From the NCBI GenBank assembly GCA_910585165.1, contig CAJUBX010000003.1:1-64000 (forward strand): a DNA stretch of 64,000 nucleotides, in the 5' to 3' direction. The DNA is from an uncultured Oscillibacter sp. Its GTDB lineage: Bacteria; Bacillota; Clostridia; Oscillospirales; Oscillospiraceae. A program made the translations under genes and the position numbers. Under the pieces are notes generated by a model. It was given only the letters and a program-made list of their open reading frames with translations. It was not told the origin of the DNA and searched no databases. This document shows positions 8,869-17,056 of this stretch, piece after piece (positions within the stretch are counted from its first letter, which is position 1; every line of letters begins with the position of its first letter).

Positions 8869-8897
8869 ATTATAGCAGACTGCCAAAGGAATTACAA
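8869..8897 (-). promoter_or_regulatory. Sigma-A promoter of the ATP-grasp/PHP/deacetylase operon
   Basis: Read on the minus strand: TTGTAA, a 17-base spacer, then TATAAT preceded by TGC. It lies about 35 bases before the ATP-grasp start. Confidence 0.75.
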
Positions 8898-8952
8898 GGA
8901 AAAAGCGGCCCGGCGGCGGGACGGCCCTCCCGCCTTGTCCGCCCGGCCCCTG

Positions 8953-8977
8953 AACCCGCCTGGTCTGGGCGGGTTTT
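8953..8977 (+). terminator. Hairpin with T-run just upstream of the ligase promoter
   Basis: An 8-base-pair stem (8953-8960 with 8968-8975) and TTTT. It may shield the next promoter from read-through; no + strand gene precedes it, so the role is uncertain. Confidence 0.35.
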
Positions 8978-8979
8978 CC

Positions 8980-9008
8980 TTGACCTGGCCGCCGGATTGG
9001 AGTAGAAT
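8980..9008 (+). promoter_or_regulatory. Sigma-A promoter of the O-antigen-ligase-like gene
   Basis: TTGACC at 8980-8985, a 17-base spacer, and TAGAAT at 9003-9008. Confidence 0.65.
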
Positions 9009-9115
9009 ACAGTTGATTTTCCAGCCTCCCGGGAAGGAGGGGCCTGGGGAAGGGGCTCTCCTTTCCGCCGCGCCGCCGCCTGAGGGCCGGATTGAAAGAA
9101 ACGAGGAAATTTGCC

Positions 9116-10651
9116 ATGACTTTTCTGCGGGAGAGCTATCTCTGCCACCTCTGCCTGGCGCTGGCCTCCGCCTATGAGGCAAGCGCCCTGCACCGCATTC
9201 TGGCCGCCCTGGGCCGCTGGTGCACCCGGCAGATTGACCAAAGCGCCGTCCTGCGCCCCCTCTGCCGGGAGGGCGCGGCGGTCCGGTCCTGGGAAACCAG
9301 CGGCCTCTGCCGCATTCTGAGCTTCCTGGTCAATCTGCCCGCCTGGCTGCTGCACAAGCTGTACGGCGCCATGCCGGATGCTTTTGAAGACAGCGTGTTC
9401 AGCCGCCTTGCCTTCACCATGGGCGAGGAGACCGCCGTCGCTCAATCCTGGCTTGTCATTTTGCTGTGGACCATTCCCTTCGCGCGTTGGAACAACGCCT
9501 ACAGCCTCATCGCCTTTTCCCTGCTTCTGGCGCTGTTTTACGCCGGAGCCATGCGCCGCCGGGACTTCCGGCTGGATATGGCGGCAGTGGGATGCTACCC
9601 CGTGGCGCTGTTCGCCGCCGCCTTTTTGGGGCTGGCCTTTTCCTACGCTCCCGCCCTGTCCCAGCGGTACTTGTTCTACCACATTTCTGCGGCTTTGTGC
9701 GTATTGGTGACGGTCAGCGCCGTCCGCCACGGGGAGGACCTGAAGCGCCTTGCCGCCGGAGGCGGTGCCTGCGTGCTGGTCTCCTCGCTGTACGGCGTAT
9801 ACCAGCGCATCCAGGGGGTGGAGGTCAATCTCTCCTACGTGGACGTCCGGGTGAACCCCGGAATGCCGGGACGGGTGGAGTCCTTTTTCGACAACCCCAA
9901 CACCTTTGCCGAGATTTTGATCCTGCTGCTGCCTCTGGTGCTGGCGCTGGCCCTCTGCTCCAGACACCTGCTTTGCAAACTGGCCGCCGGGGGGGTATTC
10001 GCCGCCGGCCTGGCGGCGCTGGGCATGACCTATTCCCGGGCCAGCTGGGTGGGGATGGCGTGCGCCATGGTGGTCATGGTATTTCTCTGGAAGCCCCGGC
10101 TGCTTCCGCTGTTCGCGGTTTTGTGCGTTTTGTGTATCCCCTTCCTGCCCTCCACCATCTGGAACCGGATTTTGTCCATCGGGAACTTCTCCGACCTGTC
10201 CACCCGCAACCGCCTTCCCACGCTGCTGGCGGCACTGGAGATGATCCGCAGGCACCCCATCCGCGGCATCGGCCTGGGCGCTGCGGTGCCCAAGCTGTAC
10301 GCCTCCGATTGGAACCTCTTTCACGCGACCTTCCCCTATGTCCACTCCCACAACCTCTATCTGGAGGTGTGGCTGCAAACCGGAGCGCTGGGCGTTGTCA
10401 GCTGCGTGGGCGCTCTGCTCTGGGCTGTCAAGGGCGCGGCCCGCACCGTCCGCCGCTGCCCCCCCTCCGCGGCCCGCACCATTACCTGCGCCGCGGCGGC
10501 GGCCATCTGCGGCGTCATGGTCTGCGGCCTGGCGGACTATCCGTGGCACTATCCCCGGGTCATGGTCATCTTCTGGTTCGTGTTTGCCATGGCCCTGGCC
10601 GGCGTAAAGGTCTTACGGCAGGAGGGCGGGGAGAACCGCCCCCAGGTCTGA
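9116..10651 (+). CDS. O-antigen ligase/WaaL-family membrane protein
   Basis: A 511-residue polytopic membrane protein with about ten hydrophobic segments. It has the features of the Wzy_C/O-antigen ligase family: a large loop ending in DNPNTFAEILILLLPL, a segment TYSRASWVG, and the extracellular arginine/histidine loop PIRGIGLGA followed by FPYVHSHNLYLEVWLQTG. These enzymes transfer or polymerise lipid-linked glycans on the outer face of the membrane; in Gram-positive bacteria they serve capsule or wall polymers. The ATG at 9116 is preferred over a TTG at 9092 because GAGGAA sits nine bases upstream. The protein is divergent from the ATP-grasp operon and fits the surrounding polysaccharide genes. 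Confidence 0.85.
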   Translation: MTFLRESYLCHLCLALASAYEASALHRILAALGRWCTRQIDQSAVLRPLCREGAAVRSWETSGLCRILSFLVNLPAWLLHKLYGAMPDAFEDSVFSRLAFTMGEETAVAQSWLVILLWTIPFARWNNAYSLIAFSLLLALFYAGAMRRRDFRLDMAAVGCYPVALFAAAFLGLAFSYAPALSQRYLFYHISAALCVLVTVSAVRHGEDLKRLAAGGGACVLVSSLYGVYQRIQGVEVNLSYVDVRVNPGMPGRVESFFDNPNTFAEILILLLPLVLALALCSRHLLCKLAAGGVFAAGLAALGMTYSRASWVGMACAMVVMVFLWKPRLLPLFAVLCVLCIPFLPSTIWNRILSIGNFSDLSTRNRLPTLLAALEMIRRHPIRGIGLGAAVPKLYASDWNLFHATFPYVHSHNLYLEVWLQTGALGVVSCVGALLWAVKGAARTVRRCPPSAARTITCAAAAAICGVMVCGLADYPWHYPRVMVIFWFVFAMALAGVKVLRQEGGENRPQV

Positions 10652-10712
10652 CGGAAGCCAGGGCCTTCGCCCCCCTGCGCCGGGTTTCAAGCGGCTTTCA
10701 TCATCCAGCGGC

Positions 10713-10747
10713 AAAGGCCGGAAGGTTTGCAAACCTTCCGGCCTTTT
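10713..10747. terminator. Strong bidirectional terminator
   Basis: A perfect 34-base palindrome (10713-10746) with A-run on one side and T-run on the other, between the ligase-like and XpaC-like genes, which converge. Confidence 0.85.
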
Positions 10748-10814
10748 TCCGGCGCTGGAACCGTTTTGCCGGGAGCAGGGTCCGGCCATTTGCCGGCTGA
10801 TCCCAAGCCGCGTC

Positions 10815-11942
10815 TCACTCCTCCTGCACGGCGCTCCTGCCCAGGCCGAAGTCCTCCTCCGCGCTGCCGGTATCCCGGCGGAGCATGTGCTCCATCACCC
10901 GGATGTCCGAATCCACGTCCATGGCCTCCGCCTGGTAAAGCTCGTCCAGCTGGTGCTCAAAGCCCTTGACGATGGAGTCCATCGTCGTCTCAATCCGCTG
11001 CTTCGCCTGGCGGAGGTTCTCTCCCTCCACCCCGGCGGCCTCAAACTGGGCGTAGGAGTCCAGCAGCTTTTGGGTGGTGGGCAGGTAGTAATTCAGGAAG
11101 GTGCTGATCCGGTCCTTTTTCCTGGGGTCCTCCTCCACGGCCTTGAATATCTTCGCCGTGATCTCCTCCAGGCGGTCGATTTTGGCAGAGAGAATGGGGT
11201 CGGCAATGCGGTCGTTGGCCCGGCGGATGCTGCGCAGGATGCCGGAATAGCCCTCCTCCGCCTCCCTGGGGGGAGCCTCCTCCGCAGCTTCTTCCTGGGC
11301 CTCCCGGAACCGCTGGCGGAAGTCCGCCTCCGCGCCGCCGCCCCGGAACAGATAGCCAAGCTCCATGTTCAAATACGCCTTGCCGCCGAAGTAGCCCCGG
11401 TCAATCATCTTCTCCAGGTCCTTCGTCACCCGCCGCTCGGAGTAGCCCAGGGTCCGGGCCAGCTCGTCAACGGCCACGGCTCCCCGGTCCCCCATGACCA
11501 GAAGGTAGCGGGAATAGCGTTTCAGGCTCTTGTCCATGGCAAAGCCGCTGTACAGCATGGATACGCCGCCCACCAGGATGCCCAGGCCCTGGACCAGCTC
11601 CCACAGCTTTCCGCCGGAGCGGTCCGCGACCCACAGGCCCGCAAGGGCCAGCAGTACGCCGAATACCTTCAGCATCCGGGCGTTGGATTTCTTCACCTTG
11701 GGAGACTTGGTAGCCCTCTTTACCGCCTTGGCGGCTTTGGTCTGCCGGCGGGACGGCGTCTGGGTCTGCCCCGCATCCGCCTGGAGGGGCGGAGCCTTCT
11801 GGACAGGCTTTTTCTCGTCCTCGGCGAAAAGCTTTCCAAACAGCAGGAACAGTCCCAAGGGCCAGAAGAATATGAACCCCATGATAATCAAAGTCCAGCT
11901 CCAGTCCTCGCCGCCGGACGTTTTTTTCTTGTTCTCCGCCAT
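10815..11942 (-). CDS. XpaC-family membrane-associated protein
   Basis: A 375-residue protein. It has a hydrophobic hairpin near residues 15-36, a basic linker (residues 60-90), two further hydrophobic stretches near 90-125, then a winged-helix-like stretch (AVDELARTLGYSERRVTKDL), followed by a helical C-terminal domain with RISTFLNYYLPTTQKLLDSY, the hallmark of the XpaC/5-bromo-4-chloroindolyl-phosphate-hydrolysis family. The family is named for an old Bacillus screen and its biochemical role is not settled. It begins three bases after the DUF896 stop and closes a three-gene operon with the DUF4177-like and DUF896 genes. Confidence 0.8.
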   Translation of the reverse strand: MAENKKKTSGGEDWSWTLIIMGFIFFWPLGLFLLFGKLFAEDEKKPVQKAPPLQADAGQTQTPSRRQTKAAKAVKRATKSPKVKKSNARMLKVFGVLLALAGLWVADRSGGKLWELVQGLGILVGGVSMLYSGFAMDKSLKRYSRYLLVMGDRGAVAVDELARTLGYSERRVTKDLEKMIDRGYFGGKAYLNMELGYLFRGGGAEADFRQRFREAQEEAAEEAPPREAEEGYSGILRSIRRANDRIADPILSAKIDRLEEITAKIFKAVEEDPRKKDRISTFLNYYLPTTQKLLDSYAQFEAAGVEGENLRQAKQRIETTMDSIVKGFEHQLDELYQAEAMDVDSDIRVMEHMLRRDTGSAEEDFGLGRSAVQEE

Positions 11943-11945
11943 GGT

Positions 11946-12155
11946 TCAGCCCTCTTTCTCTTTCAGCTTCCGCTTGTTTCCCTGCTCGTCCACAAGATAG
12001 GTGTTGTCCAGCTGGCTCTTTAAATTCCCCAGCACCGCGTCGATGTAGGCCTGGCGGAGGACGGCCTGCTCCGCCTTTTCCTCCTCCGTGAGGCCCTCCG
12101 GGGTCTTGGCCTTGCGGGCCAGGGCGTTGATGCGGTCGATCTGCTCCTTTGTCAC
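11946..12155 (-). CDS. DUF896 (YnzC) family protein
   Basis: A 69-residue helical protein beginning MTKEQIDRINALARKAKTPE, containing GLTEEEKAEQAVLRQAYIDA, which defines the YnzC/DUF896 family of small two- or three-helix proteins of unknown function; B. subtilis YneA-locus relatives are linked to the SOS response. The start is a GTG at 12155 with AGGAGGG seven bases upstream, overlapping the preceding stop as GTGA. Confidence 0.9.
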   Translation of the reverse strand: MTKEQIDRINALARKAKTPEGLTEEEKAEQAVLRQAYIDAVLGNLKSQLDNTYLVDEQGNKRKLKEKEG

Positions 12156-12373
12156 GCTTGTCCCTCCTGTTCCCGATGGAAAATCAGTTCAATAGACTCG
12201 ATGAACCCTCCGGCCCTCTGCTTCTTCGGGACGAAGCCCGCGTAGCGCCAGCCCTCCAACCCCCGCCGGAGGATAATCTCCCGGTGCCCGTCTGTTTCCA
12301 GGCCGACGCCGCCAAAAAGGCTGTACCCGCTTTCATAGTCGCATTGAACGGTCTCAAACTCATATTCCAGCAT
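12152..12373 (-). CDS. DUF4177-like small protein
   Basis: A 73-residue protein with an alternating strand pattern: a first strand EYEFETV, then a loop with HREIILRRGLEGWRYAGFVP and a final strand ESIELIFHRE. This is the layout of DUF4177, small sheet proteins of unknown function. The ATG at 12373 is chosen because GGGGGGA lies eight bases upstream; a further ATG at 12391 lacks a site. It overlaps the DUF896 start by four bases. Confidence 0.65.
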   Translation of the reverse strand: MLEYEFETVQCDYESGYSLFGGVGLETDGHREIILRRGLEGWRYAGFVPKKQRAGGFIESIELIFHREQEGQA

Positions 12374-12448
12374 TCCAAATCCCCCCTGTATTTTCATACG
12401 GTTTCTGGCCTTATAATTCTTCAAAGGATACCCGGATTTCCGTCCGCC

Positions 12449-13240
12449 TCAAACGTACACCTGCAAAACAATGGAGACGCGGCCCTTACGGGTCAGGCCC
12501 CCTACCTTCGAGAGCTCAAACTTTCCAAAGCCCCGGGCGGACACCACGTCCCCCGCCTCCAGCAACTTGTCCGGCTTCACGCACTCCCGCCAATTGAGCT
12601 GTACCTTTCCGCTTTCAATCAGGGCGGCGGCCTTCCCCCTTGCCAGGCGGAAGCCGGAGGAGGCCACCGCGTCCAGCCGCAGGGAGGATACCGTATCCCG
12701 GACCTCCCGCCGCGCCGCAGCGGGAATGTGGAGGCTGTCCGGCTCGATGGCGGAAACGCTGAGCCTGGCCCGCCCGGCGGAGCTCCAGCCTTGCAGGAGG
12801 AAATCCGCCACGCCCTCCAAAACCAGCAGGTCCGCGCTGCCGGAGGCCACCAGGATGTCCCCCACCTTTTCCCGCACGATGCCAAGGCCCATGAGGCTTC
12901 CAAGGAAATCCCGGTGAGTCAGCTTCTCCTCCTCCCGGAAGGCCGCCCGGAGGCAGCGGATGGGCGCTTCGGCGCTCTGCGGCTCCATCCAGTCCGGGAG
13001 GAACAGCAAAACCTGCCGCTCCGCCCCCTCGTAGCCCCCTTGCAGGACATAGGCGCTCTCCGGCACGCCCGCCAGGCGCAGAAGGTCCAGGGCCCGGGAG
13101 CGCTGCTGGGGGCTGAGGAAATCCGTGGAGGCCGGGACGTTCCGCCGGAACGCCTGCCGGGCCTTGTCCAGCACCTTCGCCAGGGCCAGCCGGTCCTCCC
13201 CGGCAAGGCCCATGCGGTCCAGCAGAGCGCCCTTATCCAT
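12449..13240 (-). CDS. ylmH: YlmH-like S4-domain RNA-binding protein
   Basis: A 263-residue protein whose C-terminal third is an S4 RNA-binding domain (LRLDAVASSGFRLARGKAAAL, then GKVQLNW and GDVVSARGFGKFEL). The whole length and N-terminal layout, with GGYEGAERQVLLFLPDW, match YlmH, which is involved in ribosome rescue and cell division in Firmicutes. Here it is not in a division cluster; it starts eight bases inside the ABC transporter gene end (ATGGATAA overlap) with AGGAG upstream, so its translation should be coupled to the exporter. Confidence 0.85.
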   Translation of the reverse strand: MDKGALLDRMGLAGEDRLALAKVLDKARQAFRRNVPASTDFLSPQQRSRALDLLRLAGVPESAYVLQGGYEGAERQVLLFLPDWMEPQSAEAPIRCLRAAFREEEKLTHRDFLGSLMGLGIVREKVGDILVASGSADLLVLEGVADFLLQGWSSAGRARLSVSAIEPDSLHIPAAARREVRDTVSSLRLDAVASSGFRLARGKAAALIESGKVQLNWRECVKPDKLLEAGDVVSARGFGKFELSKVGGLTRKGRVSIVLQVYV

Positions 13241-14984
13241 GGCGCAGCTCCTGGGTGCGGACCAGGGCGGCGTAGGCCCCGTCCCTGGCCATCAGCTCCT
13301 CGTGGCTTCCCAGTTCCACCATGCGCCCGCCGTCAATTACGGCGATGCGGTCGGCGTTTCGGACGGTGGAGAGCCGGTGGGCGATGATAATGGTGGTCCG
13401 GCCCTTGGAGAGCTTGTCAAAGGCCTCCTGGAGCTTGGCCTCCGTCACGCTGTCCAGGGCGGAGGTGGCCTCGTCCAGTATCAGCACCGGGGGGTCCTTG
13501 AGGAAAATCCGGGCAATGGAAATCCGCTGCTTCTGCCCGCCGGAGAGAAGCACGCCCCGCTCCCCCACGTAGGTGTTGAACCCGTCGGGCATGGCGACAA
13601 TGTCGTCGTAAATCTCCGCAAGGCGGGCGGCCCGGGCCACCTCCTCCTCTGTGGCTCCGGGGCGGCCGTAGCGGATGTTCTCCAGAATGCTGGCGGCAAA
13701 GAGGAACACGTCCTGCTGCACCACGCCCACGTTCCGCCGGAGGGACTCCTGGGTCACCTGCCGCACGTCCGTGCCGTCCAGGAGGATGGCCCCCTCCGTC
13801 ACGTCGTAAAACCGGGGGATGAGCTGGCAGAGGGTGGACTTCCCCCCGCCGGAGGGGCCCACCACCGCCAGCGTCTCCCCGGGGCGGATATGGAGGTCCA
13901 CATCCCGCAGCACCGCCAGGTCGTCCTGGTAGGCGAAGCTCACATGATCCACGTCAATCTTCCCCTCCACCCGCTGCAAGACCCGGGCGTCCGGCGCGTC
14001 CTTGAGGGCGGGCTCCTCCCGCATCAGCTCGATGAAGCGGTTCAGGCCCGCCGTGCCGTTGGCGAAGAGCTCGGCGAAGTTGGAGAGCTTGCGCACAGGG
14101 GTGACGAAGGTGGTGATATAGAGGCTGAAGGTGGTCAGGTCGATGACGTTCAGCTCCCCCCGCATGATGAACAGCCCTCCGGCGGCGATAACGGCGGCGG
14201 AGAGAATGGAGAGAAAGAACTCCATGGAGGCGTTGAACCGTCCCATGGCCTTGTGAAAGGCCCGCTTGGAGGTTTTAAAGGTGGCGTTGGAGCTGTCGAA
14301 CTTTTGAAGCTCCGCCCCCTCGTTGGCGAAGGCCTTGGCCGTGCGGATGCCGGAGAGGCCGGACTCGATGTCGGAATTGATGACGGCGGTCTTCTGCTTC
14401 ACGGCGGAGGAGGCGGCGCTCATGGAGCGGCGGCAGGACCAGACCACGGCGAAAAATACCGGCACGATGCAGGCGATCACCAGGGCCAGCCGCCACTGGA
14501 TGGTGAACATGATGAGAAGGGACCCCGCGATGGTGACGCCGGAGATGAAGATATCCTCCGGCCCGTGGTGGGCCAGCTCCGTGATGTCAAAGAGGTCGGC
14601 GGTCAGGCGGCTCATCAGCTGGCCGGTGCGGTTTTTGTCATAGTAGTTGAAGCTCAGCTCCTGCATGTGGCGAAAGAGGTCGTGGCGGATATCCGCCTCC
14701 ACCAGAATGCCGAAGGTGTGGCCCCAGTAGCAGATCACATAGGTCAGCAGGGCCCGGAGCACAAAGGCGGTGAAGACCACCGCCATCACGGCGAAAAAGG
14801 TCTTGTAGGCGCTTTGGGGCAGCAGCTCGTACATGCACCACCGGGACACGGCGGGGAAGGCCAGGTCGATCATCGAGATCAGCAGGGCGCAGCTGAGGTC
14901 CATCACGAACAGCTTCCGGTGGGGGCGGAAGTAGGAGAGGAAAATTTGCAGGGTGGATTTTCGCTGAAAGTCCTGGGTGGTCAT
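13233..14984 (-). CDS. ABC exporter, fused permease and ATPase (type IV, half-transporter)
   Basis: A 583-residue protein with six membrane helices in the first 300 residues (ABC_membrane fold) and an ATPase domain after about residue 335: Walker A GPSGGGKST, a Q-loop, signature LSGGQKQR, Walker B VLILDEATSALD and the switch AHRLS. It resembles MsbA/LmrA/MdlB-like multidrug or lipid exporters that work as homo- or heterodimers. No partner half-transporter is adjacent, so it probably forms a homodimer. The ATG at 14984 is preferred to one at 14999 because GGAGG overlaps the latter and lies eight bases before the former. Substrate unknown. Confidence 0.9.
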   Translation of the reverse strand: MTTQDFQRKSTLQIFLSYFRPHRKLFVMDLSCALLISMIDLAFPAVSRWCMYELLPQSAYKTFFAVMAVVFTAFVLRALLTYVICYWGHTFGILVEADIRHDLFRHMQELSFNYYDKNRTGQLMSRLTADLFDITELAHHGPEDIFISGVTIAGSLLIMFTIQWRLALVIACIVPVFFAVVWSCRRSMSAASSAVKQKTAVINSDIESGLSGIRTAKAFANEGAELQKFDSSNATFKTSKRAFHKAMGRFNASMEFFLSILSAAVIAAGGLFIMRGELNVIDLTTFSLYITTFVTPVRKLSNFAELFANGTAGLNRFIELMREEPALKDAPDARVLQRVEGKIDVDHVSFAYQDDLAVLRDVDLHIRPGETLAVVGPSGGGKSTLCQLIPRFYDVTEGAILLDGTDVRQVTQESLRRNVGVVQQDVFLFAASILENIRYGRPGATEEEVARAARLAEIYDDIVAMPDGFNTYVGERGVLLSGGQKQRISIARIFLKDPPVLILDEATSALDSVTEAKLQEAFDKLSKGRTTIIIAHRLSTVRNADRIAVIDGGRMVELGSHEELMARDGAYAALVRTQELRHG

Positions 14985-15095
14985 AAACGAAGCCTCCATA
15001 TAATTTTAGAACCTGTATGTTCAACCGCGGAACGCCGCCCCGGCGGCCCTTTTGCCGCCGCCCATGGGCAGCCCGGATTCATTTCACGCCTATTG

Positions 15096-15124
15096 ACTAT
15101 AGCACAAATTTCCCGGCCATGCAA
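15096..15124 (-). promoter_or_regulatory. Sigma-A promoter of the ABC exporter gene
   Basis: Minus strand: TTGCAT, a 17-base spacer, and TATAGT preceded by TGC. Confidence 0.65.
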
Positions 15125-15129
15125 GGAAA

Positions 15130-15157
15130 CATCCCCGGACGGTTTCGTCCGGGGATG
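15130..15157 (-). terminator. Intrinsic terminator after the SH3-domain protein gene
   Basis: A 12-base-pair stem (15130-15141 with 15146-15157) with a four-base loop, followed on the minus strand by TTTCCTT. Confidence 0.75.
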
Positions 15158-15174
15158 CGTCTTTCTTCAAGCGC

Positions 15175-16221
15175 TCAGGCGTTTGCCAGGAACTCTCCCT
15201 TCATATAGCCGGTGGTGGTCACGCCGCCCACGGCGCTGAAGGTGATCTCATACCAGCCGTCCCCGGCGCTGGACACAATCCGGACCGACCCGCCGTTGGG
15301 AATCGAGGCCAGAATGTCGTAGCTGGTGCCGGGGCCGGAGCGGACCCGGACGCCGTTGCCGCCGTTGACGACCACGGCCTTGCCCGCCTTCAGGGCCCCG
15401 CCGCCGGAGGACGTTGTGCCGGTGGACGGCGCGGCAGTGGTCCCGCCGCCGGAGGCCGGGGCGGAGCCGCCGGTGACCCGGACGATGCAGATGGCCCGCT
15501 TGGACCCGTCGGTGACCACCACGTTGGTGGTGCCCTTGGCCACAAGGGTTACGGTGCCGTCCCCGGCCACGGTGGCGATGGACGGGTCCTCGCTGATCCA
15601 GGTATAGGTCCCGGTGCCGCCGGAGACCCGGAGCTTGACGGAGCCCTTGGAAACCGGCTCGGTAAAGTCCGTAATGTTGAGGGTCAGCCCCTTGGGCAGC
15701 GCCGCGGCGGAGGCGTAGCTCATGCTGCCTTCCGGGCTGGCAGTTCCCGCATTGCCGGAGGCCGTGCCGGAACCGTTCCCCTCCGGCATGGTTCCGCCTC
15801 CCGGCGCATCCGCGCCGGGCTCGCTTGCGCCCGGTTCCTCCGCGCCGGGCTCCTCCCCTTCGCCGGGGACTTCGGGGACAGGCGTGCCGGAGGGGGGAAC
15901 CACAGGCTCCTGGGGCTGGGTAACGCCGGGCTTATTGTCTTCGGGCGGCGTTTTGCCGTCCTTATTGAACAGCTTGTCCCCGTAGAGAAGGTACACCAGC
16001 AGCAGAGCCATCAGCACAATCAGCACAATCAAAACCGGCGTCACGATGCTGTAGGCGCTCCGCCCGCCCCGGCCGCCGGAGCTTCGGACCCCCTCCCGGA
16101 GGATGGGGCGGCGGACCGGCTCCTGCTCCTCCTCCCAGTATTCCTCCTCCTCGCAGAACGGGCAGTTTTTATAAGTATCGGAATATCTCTCCCCGCAGAC
16201 GGGGCAGTGTTTCATTGCCAT
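15175..16221 (-). CDS. Membrane protein with zinc ribbon, Pro-rich stalk, bacterial Ig-like and SH3 domains
   Basis: A 348-residue multi-domain protein. Residues 4-22 form a CPVC-CPFC zinc ribbon, then an acidic stretch, one membrane helix near 57-78, a Pro/Gly/Glu-rich stalk (about 85-165), a BIG2-like Ig domain around 170-255 and a bacterial SH3 domain at the end (VNGGNGVRVRSGPGTSYDIL to GYMKGEFL). The layout puts the zinc ribbon in the cytoplasm and the SH3 domain in the wall, where such domains bind peptidoglycan. It could sense or tether the envelope; no enzyme domain is present. The ATG at 16221 has GGGAGGT six bases upstream and its own promoter. Confidence 0.75.
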   Translation of the reverse strand: MAMKHCPVCGERYSDTYKNCPFCEEEEYWEEEQEPVRRPILREGVRSSGGRGGRSAYSIVTPVLIVLIVLMALLLVYLLYGDKLFNKDGKTPPEDNKPGVTQPQEPVVPPSGTPVPEVPGEGEEPGAEEPGASEPGADAPGGGTMPEGNGSGTASGNAGTASPEGSMSYASAAALPKGLTLNITDFTEPVSKGSVKLRVSGGTGTYTWISEDPSIATVAGDGTVTLVAKGTTNVVVTDGSKRAICIVRVTGGSAPASGGGTTAAPSTGTTSSGGGALKAGKAVVVNGGNGVRVRSGPGTSYDILASIPNGGSVRIVSSAGDGWYEITFSAVGGVTTTGYMKGEFLANA

Positions 16222-16263
16222 GTCGGACCTCCCGCGCGTTGTTTCGTTACACTCGCATTTTCT

Positions 16264-16292
16264 ATCATATCCATTTTCCAGGCCGCCGTCAA
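16264..16292 (-). promoter_or_regulatory. Sigma-A promoter of the SH3-domain protein gene
   Basis: Minus strand: TTGACG, a 17-base spacer, TATGAT. Confidence 0.7.
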
Positions 16293-16332
16293 GTGCGAGT
16301 TCGACAAAATTTGTGAACTTTCCAGGTTCTCC

Positions 16333-16360
16333 TTGCTTTTTCGCCCGGAATCCATATAAT
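16333..16360 (+). promoter_or_regulatory. Sigma-A promoter of udk
   Basis: TTGCTT, a 16-base spacer and TATAAT at 16355-16360, about 43 bases before the start. Confidence 0.65.
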
Positions 16361-16402
16361 GGATTTGGAGGATCCAATCGAATCAACGGGAGGTATGGGG
16401 TT

Positions 16403-17020
16403 ATGAGCGCCATCATCATCGGCATCGCCGGAGGAAGCGGCTCCGGCAAAACCACCCTGACCCGGCATCTGAAGGACCACTTCGGCCCCGATGTCACCGT
16501 CATCGGCCACGACAGCTACTACAAGCGGCAGGAGGGCAAAACCTACGAGGAGCGGGCCCTCCAGAATTACGACCATCCCAGCGCCTTCGAGACGGACCTG
16601 CTGGTCCGGCATCTGAAGGACCTGCGGGAGGGCCGCTCCATTCAATGCCCGGTGTACTCCTATGTGGACCACAACCGGACGGACCAGACGGTAGAGATTT
16701 TCCCCACCAAGGTCCTGATCGTGGAGGGCATCCTGATTTTCCAGGACCCGGTGCTCCGGGAGGTGTTCGACATTAAAATCTTCGTGGAGACCGACGCGGA
16801 CGAGCGCATCCTCCGCCGGGCGCTCCGGGACGTGGAGGAGCGGGGCAGGACCCTGCGGTCGGTGGTGAGCCAGTACCTGACCACGGTGAAGCCCATGCAC
16901 GAGCAGTACGTGGAGCCCTCCCGGAAGCACGCGGACATCATCGTTCTGGAGGGAGGCCATAATCTAGTGGCCCTGGAGATGATCATGCAGCGGATTCAAA
17001 ACCACATCGACACAGACTGA
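16403..17020 (+). CDS. udk: Uridine kinase
   Basis: A 205-residue cytosolic P-loop kinase that phosphorylates uridine and cytidine in pyrimidine salvage. Walker A is GGSGSGKTT at about residues 10-18; HDSYYK, NYDHPSAFE and a lid with RALRDVEERGR are typical. The ATG at 16403 has GGGAGG nine bases upstream; an earlier ATG at 16395 opens only a three-codon frame that overlaps the start (TTATGA) and may modulate initiation. It stands alone between its promoter and a terminator. Cytidine deaminase elsewhere in the window belongs to the same salvage route. Confidence 0.93.
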   Translation: MSAIIIGIAGGSGSGKTTLTRHLKDHFGPDVTVIGHDSYYKRQEGKTYEERALQNYDHPSAFETDLLVRHLKDLREGRSIQCPVYSYVDHNRTDQTVEIFPTKVLIVEGILIFQDPVLREVFDIKIFVETDADERILRRALRDVEERGRTLRSVVSQYLTTVKPMHEQYVEPSRKHADIIVLEGGHNLVALEMIMQRIQNHIDTD

Positions 17021-17028
17021 CAGACTGA

Positions 17029-17056
17029 AAAAGGAGCGGCGAAAGCCGCTCCTTTT
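17029..17056. terminator. Bidirectional terminator between udk and dinB
   Basis: A 12-base-pair stem (17029-17040 with 17045-17056) with a GAAA loop and A/T runs. The dinB stop codon lies inside the far arm. Confidence 0.85.

Noticed and set aside
13125..15239. A 704-codon + strand frame opposite the ABC exporter
   Set aside because: Antisense to a transporter with all ABC motifs; no ribosome binding site.
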